Shown here piece after piece: positions 17,239 through 27,682 of a stretch of DNA of 64,000 bases. Position 1 is the stretch's first letter; each line of letters begins with the position of its first letter. Source of the DNA: Niallia endozanthoxylica (lineage in GTDB: Bacteria; Bacillota; Bacilli; Bacillales; Cytobacillaceae); NCBI RefSeq assembly GCF_008710145.1, contig NZ_VYKL01000022.1, positions 1 to 64,000 on the forward strand, in the 5' to 3' direction. The position numbers and the translations under genes are program-made. The notes under the pieces were generated by a model, which was given only the letters and a program-made list of their open reading frames with translations, searched no databases and was not told where the DNA came from.

Positions 17239-18561
17239 ATGAGCTATTTTGCAAATGTAAATACAATTAAATACGAGGGTCCAGATACAAAAAATCCATA
17301 TGCATTTAAGTATTATAACCCAGAGGAAACGATTAATGGTAAATCAATGGAAGAGCTCATGCGCTTTGCTGTGTCTTATTGGCACACATTCACAGCGGGA
17401 GGCACTGATCCTTTTGGGGAAGCTACAATGATAAGACCTTATAATCAATTAACAGGAATGGATCTAGCAAAAGCGCGTTTAGAGGCATCGTTTGAGTTTT
17501 TTGAGAAAATGGACGTGCCATTCTTTTGTTTCCATGACTATGACATTGCACCGGAATCAGACTCCTTAACAGAAACATTTAAGAATTTAGATGAAATTGT
17601 TGCAATGATAAAAGATTATCTAACAACGAGCAAAACGAAATTGCTTTGGAATACAGCAAACATGTTCTCTCATCCGCGTTGGTTGAGCGGAGCAGCAACC
17701 TCTCCAAACGCTGATGTTTTTGCTTATGCGGCTGCAAAGGTTAAAAAGGGCCTTGAGGTAGCAAAGGAACTGGGAGCAGAAAATTATGTGTTCTGGGGCG
17801 GCCGTGAAGGGTATGAGACATTGTTAAACACAGATATGAAGCTTGAGCTTGATAACCTAGCACGCTTTTTCCACATGGCAGTAGATTATGCAAAGGAAAT
17901 TGGCTTTAATGGTCAGTTCTTAATTGAACCAAAGCCTAAGGAGCCGACAAAGCATCAATATGATTTTGATGTTGCAACAGGTATTGGGTTCTTAAAAACC
18001 TATGGATTAGATGATAAATTTAAGTTTAATATTGAAGCTAATCATGCGATACTTGCTGGACATACGTTTGAGCATGAATTACATGTTGCCCGTATTCACG
18101 GAATGCTGGGTTCAGTTGATGCGAACCAAGGTGATCCGCTGCTTGGATGGGATACAGATGAATTCCCAACAGATTTATATTCAACAACACTGGGAATGTA
18201 TGAAATCTTAAAAAATGACGGTCTTGGTTCAGGTGGATTAAACTTTGATGCTAAAGTAAGAAGAGGTTCCTTTGATCCAGAAGATTTATTCTTGGCTCAT
18301 ATTGCTGGTATGGATAGCTTTGCAGTAGGAGCGAAGGTTGCTCAAAAACTAATCGAAGATAAAGTATTAGATAACTTTATTGCCGAACGTTACAGCAGCT
18401 ATACAGAGGGAATTGGTCTTGATATTGTAGAAGGAAGAACGGACTTCCATAAACTTTCAAAGCATGCATTAAAGCTAGATAACATTGAAAATAAATCTGG
18501 CAGACAAGAGAATTTAAGAGCTATACTAAATCAATACTTAATAGACGCGTATCGAGGGTAA
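17239..18561 (+). CDS. xylA: Xylose isomerase
   Basis: A 440-aa cytoplasmic enzyme converting D-xylose to D-xylulose. Family marks: [15 protein letters not shown] near residue 50, [12 protein letters not shown] (catalytic His/Asp), [17 protein letters not shown] (metal-binding Glu), [19 protein letters not shown], and the GSVDANQGD / WDTDEFPTD metal site. Length matches class II enzymes. The ATG at 17239 has GGAGGA 9 nt upstream; longer in-frame extensions lack an SD. No xylB (xylulokinase) follows; xylA is on its own here and ends at a strong terminator. Confidence 0.96.
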   Translation: MSYFANVNTIKYEGPDTKNPYAFKYYNPEETINGKSMEELMRFAVSYWHTFTAGGTDPFGEATMIRPYNQLTGMDLAKARLEASFEFFEKMDVPFFCFHDYDIAPESDSLTETFKNLDEIVAMIKDYLTTSKTKLLWNTANMFSHPRWLSGAATSPNADVFAYAAAKVKKGLEVAKELGAENYVFWGGREGYETLLNTDMKLELDNLARFFHMAVDYAKEIGFNGQFLIEPKPKEPTKHQYDFDVATGIGFLKTYGLDDKFKFNIEANHAILAGHTFEHELHVARIHGMLGSVDANQGDPLLGWDTDEFPTDLYSTTLGMYEILKNDGLGSGGLNFDAKVRRGSFDPEDLFLAHIAGMDSFAVGAKVAQKLIEDKVLDNFIAERYSSYTEGIGLDIVEGRTDFHKLSKHALKLDNIENKSGRQENLRAILNQYLIDAYRG

Positions 18562-18570
18562 AAACAAAAA

Positions 18571-18606
18571 TGCTGGATTACTTAAATGTAATCCAGTATT
18601 TTTTAT
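18571..18606. terminator. Rho-independent terminator after xylA
   Basis: CTGGATTAC/GTAATCCAG stem with a 6-nt loop, then TATTTTTT. Confidence 0.9.
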
Positions 18607-18689
18607 ATTTAATAGGGTAATAGTCATGAAAATCGTTGAGAAAAGGGAGCCTTTTAGTTATTTGCTATTCATTTTGTTTGAATAAGTTG

Positions 18690-19682
18690 TTAAGATTTAA
18701 TATTTGGATAGGGATCAATGGTTTGAATAGTCCCATCTTCGTTATGAGTTAATTCTGTAAATTTCACACTGCGTTTATGGTCGACTCCTCCGGATAAGGA
18801 GCTGTCATGATAGAATAAATACCATTTATCCTCAAATTGGACAATAGAATGATGGTTTGTCCAGCCCATAACAGGTTCTAAAATTTTGCCTTTGTAAACA
18901 AATGGCCCTGTTGGACTTTTACCTACTGCATAGACAATGAAATGGGTTGATCCAGTGGAATAGGAAAGGTAATAGTCTCCATTATATTTATGAATCCACG
19001 CGGCCTCAAAAAAACGTCTGTCCTCATCGCCGGCAAGGAGCGGGTTACCATTTTCATCAATAATGGATATCTCTTGGGGTTTATCCTTAAAGGTAAGCAT
19101 ATCGTCGTTTAATTCGGCTACAATCGGCCCTAGAGCAGGGTTCGTTGCAGCAGGACCTTCTGCATCAGCAACAAATGTACCTGTCTGCCATTTTTCCAAT
19201 TGTCCTCCCCAAAGTCCGCCAAAATATATATAAGCTTTTCCGTCATCATCCACGAATACGGCAGGATCAATACTATAGCTTCCCGGAATGTAATTCTCCT
19301 CCGGCTTAAAAGGACCGGATGGACTTGTACTTGTTGCAACACCAATTCGGAAAATACCATCATGATCTCTTGCCGGAAAATATAGATAGTACTGATTATT
19401 TTTATAAGCGCAGTCCGGTGCCCACATTTGCCTGCTTGCCCAAGGCACATCTCTGACATGAAGAACTTCTCCATGGTCAACACATGGAGAATTAAAATTT
19501 TCGATAGATAAAACATGGTAATCTTCCATTTTATATTGATCACCATTGTCATTCGATGGTTCATCATGTTCAAGGTCATGGGAAGGATAAATATAAAGTT
19601 TTCCTTCAAATACATGTGCGGACGGATCTGCTGTATAGATATGTTCTACAATTGGTTCGTTCGGCTTTACGATTTTAGTCAT
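18690..19682 (-). CDS. Glycoside hydrolase family 43 (arabinofuranosidase/xylosidase-like)
   Basis: A 330-aa single-domain five-bladed beta-propeller hydrolase with no signal peptide, so it should act in the cytoplasm on imported arabino- or xylo-oligosaccharides. The three GH43 acidic residues can be assigned: D19 (TADPSAHVF, general base), D139 (YSIDPAVFVDD, pKa modulator) and E226 (FFEAAWIHKY, general acid). Whether it removes arabinose or xylose is not decidable by eye. SD AAAGGAG precedes the ATG on the minus strand. It is convergent with xylA and divergent from xynB. Confidence 0.9.
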   Translation of the reverse strand: MTKIVKPNEPIVEHIYTADPSAHVFEGKLYIYPSHDLEHDEPSNDNGDQYKMEDYHVLSIENFNSPCVDHGEVLHVRDVPWASRQMWAPDCAYKNNQYYLYFPARDHDGIFRIGVATSTSPSGPFKPEENYIPGSYSIDPAVFVDDDGKAYIYFGGLWGGQLEKWQTGTFVADAEGPAATNPALGPIVAELNDDMLTFKDKPQEISIIDENGNPLLAGDEDRRFFEAAWIHKYNGDYYLSYSTGSTHFIVYAVGKSPTGPFVYKGKILEPVMGWTNHHSIVQFEDKWYLFYHDSSLSGGVDHKRSVKFTELTHNEDGTIQTIDPYPNIKS

Positions 19683-20011
19683 TCATTGTTCTCCTTTAAA
19701 TAAAGTATTTAATGCCTGTTACCGAGACATCACTTTACTAACGGTATTATGTTCCACTTTTAAGGATGCTATGTTAGAAATTAATGGACGTTGAAGGAAA
19801 GGCAGGGAAAATCGACAGCGTTCCATTAAGGAAGTTTTGGGGAGAGTGGAATAGGACTCTTAGCCAGTAAATATTAGACTAAAAAATAGTTTAGGTGGTC
19901 CTTATCTTCCTAATATCATTTGCTATTCATTGTTTGTTTTTCGAATAAATAAAGTTGTTGATTTCTAATATTTTTTTATTAAGTATATGGCATATTTATT
20001 CATAAAAAGGT

Positions 20012-20030
20012 AAATAAAAGCGCTTTATTT
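20012..20030. promoter_or_regulatory. cre (CcpA) site upstream of xynB
   Basis: AAATAAAAGCGCTTTATTT, a perfect palindrome around AGCGCT, fits the catabolite-responsive element. It lies about 60 nt upstream of the xynB -10 region. The rest of 19683-20242 shows no gene. Confidence 0.65.
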
Positions 20031-20083
20031 AAGTGGAAGTCTCGAAAAAATTCTATTGATTAATTGATTAAAATTGTTTATCT

Positions 20084-20113
20084 TATAATTAGTTGATTGG
20101 AACAACAAACTAA
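20084..20113 (+). promoter_or_regulatory. XylR operator over the xynB promoter
   Basis: TATAAT at 20084-20089 is followed at 20089-20113 by a palindrome with outer arms TTAGTT..AACTAA and centre GGAACAACAAA, very like the B. subtilis xyl operator. A -35 could not be assigned with confidence. Confidence 0.7.
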
Positions 20114-20242
20114 AATAAACGGTAATTTAGAACAACCAAAATATTTCTATACTTTAGTCATTTTAATATTTTTTAGAAGGAATCATGATATATATTTTTA
20201 ATTTTAAAAACGCACTCAAAATAAAGTAAGAGGGTGATAGTT

Positions 20243-21850
20243 ATGACAAAAATTCAAAATCCAGTCTTAAGAGGTTTTAATCCTGATCCAAGTATGTGCC
20301 GAGCAGGGGATGATTACTATATTGCTGTTTCTACCTTCGAGTGGTTTCCAGGCGTATTAATTCATCACTCTAAGGATTTGGTGAATTGGCAACTTGTTGC
20401 ACGTCCATTAAATCGTGTATCACAATTAGATATGAAGGGAAATCCAAATTCGGGCGGAATTTGGGCCCCCGACTTAAGCTATGCAGATGGAAAGTTCTGG
20501 CTCATCTATACAGATGTAAAAGTAACTGATGGTGCCTGGAAGGACTGTCATAACTATTTAGTTACCTGCGATACAGTGGATGGCGAATGGAGCGAACCGA
20601 TTCGTTTGAATGGCTCTGGGTTCGATGCTTCTTTGTTCCATGATAATGATGGAAGAAAATATTTAGTGAATATGCTATGGGATCCAAGAAGCTATAATCA
20701 CCCTTTTGCTGGAATTGTCATGCAGGAGTATTCACATGAAGAAAAACGTTTAATCGGCAAACCAAAAGTAATTTTTGAAGGTACAGATATTAAACTAACA
20801 GAAGCACCGCACTTGTATCATATTGATGATTACTATTATTTACTGACAGCAGAGGGCGGTACTAAATACGAACATGCCTCTACTTTGGCAAGATCCAAAA
20901 ATATTGAAGGTCCATATGAGCTTCATCCAGATAATCCGATTCTCTCATCATGGCATGATCCAAGAAATCCATTGCAGAAATGCGGGCATGCTTCCATTGT
21001 TCACACACATACGGATGAATGGTATATCGCTCATTTAACAGGCAGACCGCTGCCAACCGAAGGAGAACCTGCCCGCGTTGCTAGAGGATATTGTCCATTA
21101 GGAAGAGAAACAGCTATCCAAAAGTTAGAATGGAAAGACGGCTGGCCATATGTAGTAGGCGGAAAAGAAGGATCCCTGGAGGCAGAAGGACCGCAAATGG
21201 AAGAAGTGAAATGGGAACGTAACTATGAAGAAGTCGATCATTTTGACAATGATACCTTGAATATTCACTTTCAGTCTTTAAGAATTCCGTTAACAGAAGA
21301 TATGATGTCCTTAACAGCCCAACCAGGAAATTTACGTCTTTATGGTAAAGAGTCCTTAACTTCAACTTTTACACAGGCATTAGTTGCAAGACGCTGGCAG
21401 TCATTCCATTTTGATGCAGGTACAAGTGTTTCCTTTGAACCTGATACATTCCAACAAGCTGCAGGTTTAGTATGCTATTACAATACGGAGAATTGGACAT
21501 CGATTCAAGTAACTTGGAATGAAGAGAAAGGACGGATTATTGATATTGTTCGTTGTGATAATTTTGCTTTCTCCCATCCAATTCAAGGTTCAGAGATTCA
21601 AGTTCCAGAATCAGTTGAGTATGTACATTTTAAAGTAAAGGTTCGGGAACATATTTATAAATTCTATTATTCTTTTGATCAGGAAACATGGCATGAAATC
21701 CCTGTTGCCTTCCATTCTTATAAATTATCAGATGATTATATTCGCGGCGGCGGTTTCTTTACTGGGGCATTTGTCGGAATGCATTGTCAAGATGTAAGCG
21801 GTATGGACAAACCAGCTGACTTTGACTATTTTATGTATAAGGAATTGTAG
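20243..21850 (+). CDS. xynB: Beta-xylosidase, GH43
   Basis: A 535-aa intracellular exo-enzyme releasing xylose from the non-reducing end of xylo-oligosaccharides. The N-terminal catalytic propeller has D15 ([10 protein letters not shown]), D128 (GSGFDASLF) and E187 (LTEAPHLYH), the same positions known for Geobacillus XynB3; a C-terminal beta-sandwich domain (from about residue 330, [12 protein letters not shown]) completes the GH43 subfamily 11 layout. ATG at 20243 is chosen because AAGAGGGTG lies 7 nt before it. XylR and cre sites precede it. In B. subtilis xynB is paired with a GPH symporter (xynP); here the symporters are 5 and 22 kb away. Confidence 0.95.
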   Translation: MTKIQNPVLRGFNPDPSMCRAGDDYYIAVSTFEWFPGVLIHHSKDLVNWQLVARPLNRVSQLDMKGNPNSGGIWAPDLSYADGKFWLIYTDVKVTDGAWKDCHNYLVTCDTVDGEWSEPIRLNGSGFDASLFHDNDGRKYLVNMLWDPRSYNHPFAGIVMQEYSHEEKRLIGKPKVIFEGTDIKLTEAPHLYHIDDYYYLLTAEGGTKYEHASTLARSKNIEGPYELHPDNPILSSWHDPRNPLQKCGHASIVHTHTDEWYIAHLTGRPLPTEGEPARVARGYCPLGRETAIQKLEWKDGWPYVVGGKEGSLEAEGPQMEEVKWERNYEEVDHFDNDTLNIHFQSLRIPLTEDMMSLTAQPGNLRLYGKESLTSTFTQALVARRWQSFHFDAGTSVSFEPDTFQQAAGLVCYYNTENWTSIQVTWNEEKGRIIDIVRCDNFAFSHPIQGSEIQVPESVEYVHFKVKVREHIYKFYYSFDQETWHEIPVAFHSYKLSDDYIRGGGFFTGAFVGMHCQDVSGMDKPADFDYFMYKEL

Positions 21851-21870
21851 AATATAAAGTATGAATATAG

Positions 21871-21914
21871 AGTGCCAGGCGCCATCTAGAAATTTGGTGC
21901 CTGGCACTTTTTGT
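21871..21914 (+). terminator. Terminator with TGCCAGGC hairpin
   Basis: AGTGCCAGGCGCC pairs with GGTGCCTGGCACT (one wobble), followed by TTTTTG. It belongs to the same hairpin type as 856-916. Confidence 0.8.
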
Positions 21915-22006
21915 TGGAAAAATAGCAGCACACACCATGTGTGGTCTGTGCTGCTAATGTTAATATGTTTTTCGTTTTATCTGAGACAAGAGGCCCTTTT
22001 CAACTT

Positions 22007-23203
22007 CTATGATGATTTTCTATTACTTCCTATCACATCCTGTTCTCTCAACCAAAAAGTTTTTTTAGAAAATATACTTAAGATAATTGGAATGATTAGT
22101 AATACAATAGTTACATATATAATTGGGAATACCGATAAATGCTCTAGTATCGTACCACCTAATGCACTTCCAAACACGATTCCAAAATTAAAGGTACTAG
22201 ATTGCAAGGATGTTGCAACATCTTTACCTGTGTCAACTTGTCTTGTTACAGCTGCCTGGAACATGGTTACAAGTGCTCCGAAAGACACCCCCCATAAAAG
22301 GAACGCAATATGCGAGATGATTAACATTCCTTTAAACCCTACAAATAGAAACATGGTTCCAAAAGCCAAAGTTAACATAAAGACGGTAAGTGGTCCTAAA
22401 TAATCATCCACAACTTTACCCGCTAATACCACGGAAATAATGGTTCCAATACCAAACAGAATGGAAGCCATCTCAATTCCACCGGCAAACTCAAAATATT
22501 CTACAAGCGGCGAAATATAAGTATACAAACCATAATGTGCCATGATGGTAAGGAGAGTCACGATTAAGCAAATCACAACAGACCGATTTTGGATGATGTA
22601 AAACGGTGAATTGGCGGCTGTTCGTTTTTCCCCTTCAACTGACGGCAGAATCATTTGTCCTAATATGGCAATAACAAAAATGATGGCAGAGAGAACTCCG
22701 AATTCGATTCTCCATCCAAGTTCAGTACCGATTGTTGTCATAATCGGCAAACCGATTCCAAGTCCTAAAGTACTTCCAGACATTGTTACGGCAATGGCTC
22801 TTCCATGTAAGTTAGGGGGCACTAAGCGCAAAGCATAAGCAGAAACCATTGGCCACAATACACCTGCACTAGTTCCTCCGACAAGTCTAGCAAAGGCTGT
22901 AAGATAGTAAGATGAGGAGACAGCGATGATTAAATTTGAAATTCCAAATATGACCATTAATATCGTCAAAAGCTTTTTTCTATTCATGGACATTGTTAAG
23001 GTTATTAATGGAATCGTACCAACTGCAGATGCAATGGCATAAACACTTACTAATAAACCTATAGAAGAATATGATACCTGTAATCCATCACTCATTTGGG
23101 GCAGGATTCCTGAGGGGACTAATTCTGATAAAATCCCCATAAAGGTAACACTTGAAAGAAGTAATAAATACAGCCACGGAAACTTTTCATTTTTCTGTTC
23201 CAT
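22007..23203 (-). CDS. MFS transporter, DHA1 (AraJ/YdhP-like)
   Basis: A 398-aa, 12-helix major facilitator. Signature pieces: ELVPSGILPQMSDGLQVS in helix 1 and the following loop, RLVGGTSAGVLWPMVSAYALRL (helix 4), a motif-C-like GSTLGLGIGLPIMTTIGTELGWR segment in helix 5, and GTIISVVLAGKVVDDYLG. The best fit is the DHA1 group exporting sugars, purines or drugs. The start is placed at the MEQKNEK methionine because AGGGGG lies just before it; 20 upstream in-frame codons lack an SD. It sits between xynB and a GH3 gene on the opposite strand, so it could export sugar; no direct evidence. Confidence 0.82.
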   Translation of the reverse strand: MEQKNEKFPWLYLLLLSSVTFMGILSELVPSGILPQMSDGLQVSYSSIGLLVSVYAIASAVGTIPLITLTMSMNRKKLLTILMVIFGISNLIIAVSSSYYLTAFARLVGGTSAGVLWPMVSAYALRLVPPNLHGRAIAVTMSGSTLGLGIGLPIMTTIGTELGWRIEFGVLSAIIFVIAILGQMILPSVEGEKRTAANSPFYIIQNRSVVICLIVTLLTIMAHYGLYTYISPLVEYFEFAGGIEMASILFGIGTIISVVLAGKVVDDYLGPLTVFMLTLAFGTMFLFVGFKGMLIISHIAFLLWGVSFGALVTMFQAAVTRQVDTGKDVATSLQSSTFNFGIVFGSALGGTILEHLSVFPIIYVTIVLLIIPIILSIFSKKTFWLREQDVIGSNRKSS

Positions 23204-23488
23204 ATTTCCCCCTAGGATGTTTACTATGTTTATCATTATATACTGTCTCTTTTTCCACCTCAATTCTATTAATATAACGAAAGCTGTATTGGACTGGCAC
23301 TTTTGGGAGTATTTGCGGTGCTATATTTTGATATGGTATATTCTATGGCAATGGAAACGGCTACTTATCTGGTTATCTGTTCGTATTAGTATTAATTTTA
23401 GAAGTAGCCCGCCATGTTTAACGCTGAGGGATTATTACATATTTACCTACTTTTACAGTTTTTTCAAAAACTATAGGGGGCATTTAAA

Positions 23489-25612
23489 TTGGAACTTAAG
23501 CACAAACAACCTGATTTAGAAGTCAGAGTAAAGAACATCATTCAAGATAGTGGGTTGCAATTTAAAGATTTGAATAATAACGGGAAGCTTGATCCTTACG
23601 AGGATTGGCGCTTGAGTCCAAGAGAACGGGCAGAGAACCTTGTTTCATTGATGAATATCGATGAAAAGGTTGGTATGATGCTTATTAATACACGTCAGAT
23701 GGGGCTTTCTCAAAAAGATAAGAGTAAGACAAGTCATGATGGTGTAATCGATGAAGGTATCGTTGAAAAAGGTGAAACGATTTTTGCTATTTCCAAAATC
23801 TATGGAACAACGCATACAATTGAAAATATGCATTTGCGGCACTTCATTCTACGGGATAATTGGAGCCCCGCTGAAATGGCAGAATGGGTTAATAAAATGA
23901 ATGAAGTATGTGAGGGAACACGTCTTGGAATTCCCTGTTTGATTGCCTCTAATTCAAGAAACGAAAATACAGAGTTCATCTTTGGGATGAATGATGCAGC
24001 AGGGATTTTTTCCACTTGGCCGGGAACGTTAGGACTTGCCGCCGCAGCTAAAGGAGATATAAAAAATGGCGGGGATGCCTCACTTATCAGCCAATTTGCT
24101 GAAATTGCACGTGAAGAGTGGAATGCTGTTGGAATTAGAAAGGGTTATATGTATATGGCTGATACCGTTACAGATCCTAGATGGCAACGGATCTACGGTA
24201 CATTTGGTGAGGACCCGGAATTTATTTCGGATGTGATTGGCCGTCTTCTTGACGGATTTCAAGGGAAGGAATTAGGAAAGCATAGTATTGCCATGACGAC
24301 TAAGCATTTTCCTGGCGGCGGAGCACGAGAAAATGGTTTTGATCCCCATTATGAAGAGGGGAAGTGGAATCCATATCCAACCCCAGGAAGTTTAGAAAAG
24401 TATCATATGCCGCCGTTTCGGGCAGCGGTTGAACATGGAACTTCATCCATCATGCCGTATTATTCCATTCCTAGTATCAAGAAAAGTGTGGTTCAACAAT
24501 TTGAAGGGAAAGACATTCCTTTCGAAGAGGTCGGCTTTACCTTTAATCATTATTTCTTGCAGCATATCCTTAGAGAAAAACTAGGGTTCAAAGGTTATGT
24601 TAATAGCGACAGCGGTGTAACGGAAAAAATGAGCTGGGGTGTTGAAACCCTAAGTGAGGCGGAACGATTTGCAAAAGCTATTAATGCAGGAACAGATCTG
24701 ATTTCTGATACAAATGATATTGAAAATCTTAAAAAAGCCATCGAAAATGGCTGGATTAGTGAAAAGCGCATAGATGAAGCCAATATACGACTCCTGACAG
24801 AAATGTTTACGCTAGGTTTATTTGATGACCGTACCTATGTTGCACCAGAAAAGGCTACTTCAGTGGTTAGTAATTCAGCTAATTGGGAGGCTGCCTATGA
24901 AGCTCATAAAAAGTCGGTAACAGTTCTTAAAAATCATAAACAGACATTACCTTTAACAAATGAAAAGTTTGAAAATAAGAAGGTTTATGTAGAAGTCTTT
25001 CATAAGGAACCGGAACGGGCGGCTTCTTACACGGAAAAAGCAAGAAAGGAATGTCAAGAATTAGGTCAATTTATTTTGACCGATAATTATGAGGAAGCCG
25101 ATGCAGCTATTTTGTTTCTAAGTCCAAAATCAGGCGCCTATTTTAACGCGACACCTGGACTTTTAGAACTTGAAATATGTGAAAATAAAACATTAACGGC
25201 ATTAGACGGTTCTACGTATGAAGAAACTACATTGACTGGTATGGATCGGCTAAAGGAAATAGCAGATAAAGTCCATATTCGCGGGGGAAAGGTCATTATA
25301 AGTGTTAATGTCATTTTGCCATGGATACTGGGAAATGTGGAACCATTGGCAGACACATTAATTGCTGGATACGATACGTATTACAAGGCACAATTTGAGG
25401 TGGTGGCGGGTAATTTTCAACCAGTGGGTGTTTTACCGTTAACATTGCCTGCGAGTGAAGCTGTTATTGCCGTTGATGAAAATGGAAATTGTGTATCGAG
25501 AAATGATGTCCCAGGCTATGACAAGGATAAATATATGCCTGAAGGACTCCAATATGCCTATAAAGATAGCGATGGCAATATCTATAAGCTTGGTCATGGA
25601 CTAACATATTAA
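23489..25612 (+). CDS. Glycoside hydrolase family 3 with EF-hand-like loop
   Basis: A 707-aa cytoplasmic (no signal peptide) GH3 enzyme, probably a beta-xylosidase or beta-glucosidase. An EF-hand-like calcium loop DLNNNGKLDPYED lies at residues 27-39. The (beta/alpha)8 domain has TKHFPGGG (K272, H273) and the nucleophile D374 in GYVNSDSGVT; the second domain begins near residue 470. It ends shortly after that (no FnIII-like domain). Start is TTG at 23489 with AGGGGG 8 nt upstream. It is monocistronic with its own terminator. Neighbouring xynB and symporters suggest xyloside substrates. Confidence 0.88.
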   Translation: MELKHKQPDLEVRVKNIIQDSGLQFKDLNNNGKLDPYEDWRLSPRERAENLVSLMNIDEKVGMMLINTRQMGLSQKDKSKTSHDGVIDEGIVEKGETIFAISKIYGTTHTIENMHLRHFILRDNWSPAEMAEWVNKMNEVCEGTRLGIPCLIASNSRNENTEFIFGMNDAAGIFSTWPGTLGLAAAAKGDIKNGGDASLISQFAEIAREEWNAVGIRKGYMYMADTVTDPRWQRIYGTFGEDPEFISDVIGRLLDGFQGKELGKHSIAMTTKHFPGGGARENGFDPHYEEGKWNPYPTPGSLEKYHMPPFRAAVEHGTSSIMPYYSIPSIKKSVVQQFEGKDIPFEEVGFTFNHYFLQHILREKLGFKGYVNSDSGVTEKMSWGVETLSEAERFAKAINAGTDLISDTNDIENLKKAIENGWISEKRIDEANIRLLTEMFTLGLFDDRTYVAPEKATSVVSNSANWEAAYEAHKKSVTVLKNHKQTLPLTNEKFENKKVYVEVFHKEPERAASYTEKARKECQELGQFILTDNYEEADAAILFLSPKSGAYFNATPGLLELEICENKTLTALDGSTYEETTLTGMDRLKEIADKVHIRGGKVIISVNVILPWILGNVEPLADTLIAGYDTYYKAQFEVVAGNFQPVGVLPLTLPASEAVIAVDENGNCVSRNDVPGYDKDKYMPEGLQYAYKDSDGNIYKLGHGLTY

Positions 25613-25655
25613 TAAAAAACTGAATATAAACTCAACGTCACCCGAGTGTTAATTA

Positions 25656-25682
25656 GGCCCAGTCGTAAAACTGGGCTTTTTA
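25656..25682 (+). terminator. Rho-independent terminator
   Basis: GCCCAGT/ACTGGGC stem followed by TTTT, after the GH3 gene. Confidence 0.85.
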
Positions 25683-25688
25683 TATGTG

Positions 25689-25898
25689 TCAGGGAGACAG
25701 GTTTTCCGGATAGGATAATTGGCTATTAATTACAAGCGTTTCAGGATTGTATAAATTAATAATATTGTTAAGGACAATGGATGTTTCTATGAGGGTGTTT
25801 ATAACCTTCTTAGCATATGCGGAAGATAAAGCAGGTTGTTTCCAAAATGCTCCAGAAAAATTATAGAAAAAAAGTGTTGTATATGAAAGCGGATTCAT
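25689..25898 (-). pseudogene. Remnant of a second ROK/XylR repressor gene
   Basis: On the minus strand a 69-codon frame contains VLNNIINLYNPETLVINSQL near its end, clearly like the C-terminal VGLNNLINMYNPAVLVLDSEL of the intact XylR (32271-33452). The upstream part (NFSGAFWKQPALSSAYAKK) vaguely recalls the ROK CGNxGCWExxAS segment. N-terminal HTH and sugar-kinase-like core are missing. It lies divergently next to a GPH symporter promoter, so an ancestral xylR-symporter pair probably stood here. Confidence 0.6.
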
Positions 25899-25940
25899 TT
25901 ATTATAAAGACACGGAAGTTAATTAGTTCATTAAACAAAT
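25877..25940 (+). promoter_or_regulatory. Promoter, cre and XylR box of symporter gene 1
   Basis: TTGTAT (25877-25882), 17-nt spacer, TATTAT (25900-25905). A cre-like TGAAAGCGGATTCA (25884-25897) fills the spacer, and TTAGTTCATTAAACAAAT (25923-25940) downstream of the start resembles the XylR operators elsewhere in the window. A second cre-like TGAAAGCGGTTAAA is at 25986-25999. The whole arrangement is repeated at 41965-42083. Confidence 0.65.
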
Positions 25941-26020
25941 AAAAGGTTGGAATTTCCATAGGGAAAGGTTAAACATTCATTTTAATGAAAGCGGTTAAAT
26001 CGCTTAGGGGGGAAGTTAGG

Positions 26021-27496
26021 ATGGCTAAAGAAGCAGTAAATAATCAGCAATACAACAAGGCTAAGCTGTGGGAAATTGGTTTCTTTGCATTAAATAATAC
26101 CGCGACAAATCTTTATCTGTTCATTATGGCATTTGTATCGTATTATGCAGCTGGAATTGCAGGCATTTCCGTAGTTATCGTAAGTACGATTTTAATGAGC
26201 ATGAGAATTTTTGATGGGGTGACAGATCCCATTGTAGGGTTTATGGTAGATAAAACGGAAGGAAGGTTCGGAAAATTCCGACCGTATATGGTTATCGGAA
26301 ATATCATTTTAGCTGTTTCCGTACTTGTTTTATTTAATGTAACCCATTTAATACCGGAATCATTTAGATTATTATTCTTCATTTTAATTTATGCTGTTCA
26401 TATTATCGGTTATACATGTCAAACCTCTGTTACAAAAGCAGCACAAACAGTATTAACAAATGACCCAAAACAACGTCCCTTATTCGCTATTTTTGATGGT
26501 ATTTATAACACTTTACTTTTTACAGGTGGACAAGTTTTTGTAGCGTCTTATTTAATTAAAAAACATGGCGACTTCAATATGGAGCTATTTACAGAGTTGA
26601 ATGTGATTGCGATCATTCTTGCGGGAGTCTTTACTGTATTAGCGGCCATTGGACTATCAAGCAAAGATAAGAAGGAATACTTCGGACTTGCAGAGGAAAC
26701 GGTTGAAACGAAATTCCGCGATTTCTGGCCAATTTTGAAAAATAATAAGCCATTATTAAAGTTGATTACTGCTGTAACTGTTGATAAATTAGCCTTCTCA
26801 CTTCTTCGTCACGCAGTAGTAGTGGTTATGTTATTTGGTATCTTAATCGGCGACTATGCATTAAGTGGTACCATCTCAATGATTACCATCGTTCCAACCT
26901 TATTAATCACATTCTGGGCTGTAGTAAAAGCAAGAAAAACAGGCATGAAGAAAGCTTTCCTATTCTCTACTTGGATTGCATTAGCTACTTTTATCGCATT
27001 AATTGGATTGTTTGTGTTTATTGATGGTTCAGCCATTTCAATGAGTAACTTTGGATTCGCAACCATTCTTTTCATTGTTTTATACACTGCGGCAATGGGC
27101 TTTGGACAAGTACCATCAACTCTTGTAAACCCAATGATTGCGGATGTATCTGATTATGAAACAAGTCAATCTGGAAGATATGTACCAGGTATGATTGGAA
27201 CGATGTTCTCTTTCATCGATAAACTAATCACATCTTTAGCACCAGCTATCGTTGGTTTTGCCGTAGCTTTAATCGGATTTAAAGATGCGTTTCCAACCGT
27301 TACGGATGTGTTAACACCTGAAATGAAAGTTGTAACCATTATCTTAGCATTTGGTATTCCAGCTTTAGCATTAACTGTCTCTGGTCTAATTATGAGCCGC
27401 TATGAACTAGATGCTGAAAAAATGGAAGAAATTCAAACAAGTATTGCTGAGAAAAAATCAAAGCATAAAACTGTAGAACAAAAAATTGTTAATTAA
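26021..27496 (+). CDS. GPH-family xyloside symporter, copy 1 (XynP-like)
   Basis: A 491-aa, 12-helix membrane protein of the glycoside-pentoside-hexuronide:cation symporter family. Characteristic parts: ELWEIGFFALNNTATN-type N terminus (KLWEIGFFALNN), STILMSMRIFDGVTDPIVGFMVDKTEGRFGKFRPYM (family signature with D-x-x-x-D and R/K), and NPMIADVSDYE. B. subtilis XynP is the nearest named relative. ATG 26021 has AGGGGGG 7 nt upstream. It is nearly identical to the gene at 42106 over the entire length and shares 180 bp of upstream DNA with it, so this is a recent duplication. Regulation by XylR and CcpA is likely. Confidence 0.9.
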   Translation: MAKEAVNNQQYNKAKLWEIGFFALNNTATNLYLFIMAFVSYYAAGIAGISVVIVSTILMSMRIFDGVTDPIVGFMVDKTEGRFGKFRPYMVIGNIILAVSVLVLFNVTHLIPESFRLLFFILIYAVHIIGYTCQTSVTKAAQTVLTNDPKQRPLFAIFDGIYNTLLFTGGQVFVASYLIKKHGDFNMELFTELNVIAIILAGVFTVLAAIGLSSKDKKEYFGLAEETVETKFRDFWPILKNNKPLLKLITAVTVDKLAFSLLRHAVVVVMLFGILIGDYALSGTISMITIVPTLLITFWAVVKARKTGMKKAFLFSTWIALATFIALIGLFVFIDGSAISMSNFGFATILFIVLYTAAMGFGQVPSTLVNPMIADVSDYETSQSGRYVPGMIGTMFSFIDKLITSLAPAIVGFAVALIGFKDAFPTVTDVLTPEMKVVTIILAFGIPALALTVSGLIMSRYELDAEKMEEIQTSIAEKKSKHKTVEQKIVN

Positions 27497-27528
27497 GTAT
27501 AAATACGTTTAAAAGATTTTCCTCTATA

Positions 27529-27575
27529 AAAACCCCTTTGTTTTAGGATAAAAAGCTAAAACAAAGGGGTTTTTG
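27529..27575 (+). terminator. Rho-independent terminator
   Basis: AACCCCTTTGTTTTAG pairs with CTAAAACAAAGGGGTT, followed by TTTTG. Confidence 0.92.
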
Positions 27576-27682
27576 TCATTCTGCCTATGTTATTGTTCCA
27601 CCAATATTGGTATATTCATTGGATTAATGAATCTGCGCCCCTCTTATATATGTCCTTTTTAATATTTCGACATATACTAGTG

